Assembly: GCA_030065615.1 (NCBI GenBank)
Contig: JASJDR010000036.1
Location: forward strand, 1 to 52,780
Reading direction: 5' to 3'
Origin: Xenococcus sp. MO_188.B8
Lineage (GTDB): Bacteria > Cyanobacteriota > Cyanobacteriia > Cyanobacteriales > Xenococcaceae
DNA: 52,780 nucleotides
In this document: positions 51,259-52,780 of the stretch, piece by piece
Layout: each line of letters starts with the position of its first letter
Position numbering within the stretch: the stretch's first letter is position 1
Notes under the pieces: model-generated
Seen by the model: only the letters and a program-made list of their open reading frames with translations
Database searches by the model: none
What the model was told of the DNA's origin: nothing
Made by a program: the position numbers and the translations under genes

Positions 51259-51945
51259 TTGCCAACTGATTGTTTTTTTGTAGGAGAAAACTTCAACCTC
51301 TTCAGGCTGGCAACTCTCGTCAGAAGCAAAATAAAAAGGAAAACAAATCGCGCAGGCTCAAAAGCAACTTTACTCTCACCTCCACAAATTCCTCAGAATA
51401 TCGGTTACTCAAACGATACTACCTGTATTCAAACGCACAATCTCGACCTAATACAAGAGTCTATAATTAGTATTTTTAAGGAAGAGGGTTATTTACAAAT
51501 CTCTAAACCTTCTCTACCCGAAAATAATAAATTATTAATCAAAGAATTTTTGGCTCGACCTTACTTGATTCGTTCATTAATAATTATTGGCTTATTGAGT
51601 AATGATAGCGATTGGGCAACTATTAAAACTTCTTCCCCTAAATTATTTTGTTATAGAGCAAAAAACTTTGCCCATCTAATTTTATCAGAACTAGCAGTTC
51701 AATGCAGTTCTCAAGCTTTTCATTATCATATTCAAAAGCGTAATTGTGGGGTATTATTAAAAGTAGATACTGCTGGAAAAATATTAGCTTCAGGTTATAT
51801 GGATTACGATGAAGCAGGTCGAATGAAATTTTTGAATGTACCCGTAATAAAAACTACCAAAGAACAGAACTTTTTCTTACTTAAAATTTGTTGGAAATAT
51901 TTACGAAGCCATAAGAGGGGATTATTCATTTCTTCTTTTTTTTAG
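51259..51945 (+). CDS. Unrecognised hypothetical protein
   Basis: Up to 228 residues from a TTG at 51259; the real start is uncertain and could be one of several codons later. The second half looks like a folded domain: LLIKEFLARPYLIRSLIIIG, then SSQAFHYHIQKRNCGVLLKV, AGKILASGYMDYDEAGRMKF and LKICWKYLRSHKRGL. No family recognised and no signal peptide is evident. It ends overlapping the convergent MscS-cNMP remnant by 24 bases. Before it, 179 bases hold only small fragments of reading frame. Confidence 0.5.
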   Translation: MPTDCFFVGENFNLFRLATLVRSKIKRKTNRAGSKATLLSPPQIPQNIGYSNDTTCIQTHNLDLIQESIISIFKEEGYLQISKPSLPENNKLLIKEFLARPYLIRSLIIIGLLSNDSDWATIKTSSPKLFCYRAKNFAHLILSELAVQCSSQAFHYHIQKRNCGVLLKVDTAGKILASGYMDYDEAGRMKFLNVPVIKTTKEQNFFLLKICWKYLRSHKRGLFISSFF

Positions 51946-52606
51946 TAAGCCCATTTCTTCAAGCTGTTTTTGACAGATTTCTATTCTATCTTGACGCATT
52001 GCTAATTCTTGACTAATTTGTTCAGCTAAAAAAGGATATTCTTTAATGAGTTTATGGAAATTTTCTGAATTTATTAATAGTAATCTTGTTTTTTTAGTCG
52101 CTTTCATGGTAGTGGGATAAGGAGTATTTAATAATAAAGGCAATTCTCCAAAATACTCCCCACTTGTAAATAAAAAGAAAGTATTTTCATGATTTATCGT
52201 GAAATTCTATAAAGTCTCCTACTTTCAATTTCCCTTCTCCTAAGATGGTAAAACCACTAATAAGATTACGGGTTAAATCTTGAAATCCAAAACCAATACC
52301 GACTCCTAAACCACCAATGATAACAGCTAGAGAAGCTAGATTGATTCCCATTATCTGAACGGCAATAAAATAACCCAATGCAGCTAGTGTAAAACTAATT
52401 AGAGTAGAAATCGCTTCTCGATTACTCTCACTGATCCCTAAACTCCGTAAAATATAATTTTTTAGTAAGTGTTTAAAAAATCTTGCTAGAATGCTAACAA
52501 AAATTAATAACCCTAGAATTTTTAAAATCCAAAGCAATGAAATGCTTTGACCGCCTAAATAAAACAAAGGACTTGTAAAGATATTCGCTAACCACCGAGT
52601 CATCAT
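51922..52606 (-). pseudogene. MscS-cNMP channel with an internal deletion
   Basis: Two separate homologous pieces. From 52606 the frame gives the start of a MscS channel: three hydrophobic stretches, then IIGGLGVGIGFGFQDLTRNL and LKVGDFIEF, stopping at 52187 right after the first beta-domain residues. After a frame change, 52180-51922 encodes the end of a cyclic-nucleotide-binding domain: FFLFTSGEYFGELPLLLNTP, TMKATKKTRLLLINSENF and FLAEQISQELAMRQDRIEIC. Channels of the MscS-cNMP type have about 250 further residues between these parts. The deletion removes the rest of the beta domain and most of the cNMP pocket. Confidence 0.75.
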
Positions 52607-52684
52607 AATTCTTGAGGTGATTTTTAAGAAAGCTTATTAGTACTTGTGCAAAATAAATTGAATTTATCCTTGGGATCATGGGTT

Positions 52685-52780
52685 GAAAACCCCGCCCTTT
52701 AGGGCGTTCCAATAAGGTTTAATTATAGTATTGCATCAAAAGCTGCCTCATGAAAAAATAAGACCATGAAACAGCTCAGA
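52685..52780 (+). mobile_element. Possible left end of an IS200/IS605-type element
   Basis: TTGAAAACCCCGCCCTTTAG begins an edge region with the hairpin CGCCCT-TT-AGGGCG at 52693-52706, the sort of foldback found at IS200/IS605 ends. A downstream ATG at 52766 starts MKQLR and runs off the window, so the gene (if any) cannot be checked. Based on resemblance of one motif only. Confidence 0.3.

Noticed and set aside
1-52780. tRNA or rRNA genes
   Set aside because: I found no cloverleaf-like sequence or rRNA motif by eye; a covariance-model scan was not possible.

Overview
The window is cyanobacterial chromosome. It opens with the photosystem II operon psbD-psbC, carries many copies of the GCGATCGC palindrome (HIP1) typical of cyanobacteria, and holds a GUN4-domain gene, a predicted glucosylglycerol hydrolase and half-size GDT1 (UPF0016) transporters. 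Base composition is AT-rich and intergenic regions are rich in repeats. A moderately salt-tolerant unicellular or colonial cyanobacterium fits, but I cannot name the genus from sequence alone.

Layout. 0-2.6 kb: psbD and psbC (17-base overlap) and two terminator hairpins. 2.6-3.7 kb: two divergent exported-protein genes, one a Cys-rich NPC-motif peptide and one a cupredoxin-like protein, sharing an intergenic region with an 11-base tandem direct repeat. 4.1-5.1 kb: the 3' part of an SbmA/BacA-like ABC transporter, N-terminally truncated. 5.3-8.7 kb: glucosylglycerol hydrolase coupled to gpsA (compatible-solute metabolism). 8.7-13.6 kb: mostly housekeeping genes on the minus strand (alpha/beta hydrolase, uppS, a diiron ferritin-like protein, an aminotransferase) with two copies of a 73-base dispersed repeat. 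13.9-18.2 kb: a tightly packed NitT/TauT-type ABC importer operon whose last gene joins a degenerate substrate-binding domain to an OmpA-like domain. 18.8-24.4 kb: GUN4-like protein, an unrecognised protein with an HExxH motif, an HsdR_N-like nuclease, two small conserved genes, two half-size GDT1 genes and a class A beta-lactamase-like serine hydrolase.

24.4-34.9 kb is an accessory island dominated by toxin-antitoxin loci in every state of preservation: an intact DUF1778/GNAT pair, a MazF pair killed by a stop codon and a frameshift, an antitoxin-HEAT fusion, an MNT gene with a truncated HEPN partner, a PIN-domain stub, a DUF4160 stub beside a DUF2442-XRE gene, and an intact MazEF pair. Among them sits a 906-residue fusion of a TM0106-like RecB/RNase H-like nuclease with an IS66-like DDE transposase. 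An amino-acid permease lies in the same island. A 95-base MITE-like element with TTA target duplications interrupts a choice-of-anchor-I gene there.

34.9-38.5 kb: a GHMP kinase-nucleotidyltransferase fusion, recF and a small membrane protein. 38.5-45.3 kb is the most notable unit: a four-gene minus-strand operon encoding an EACC1-like small protein, a caspase-like peptidase with a four-helix membrane tail, a tubulin/FtsZ-like GTPase and a 1133-residue protein with an actin/Hsp70-like ATPase domain. The arrangement suggests a nucleotide-controlled, membrane-associated caspase effector system (defence or programmed cell death); this is inference. 45.4-52.8 kb: a UbiB-like kinase, an ArsC/Spx-family protein, two intact MscS channels and a third decayed MscS-cNMP channel, and at the right edge a hairpin resembling an IS200/IS605-type end.
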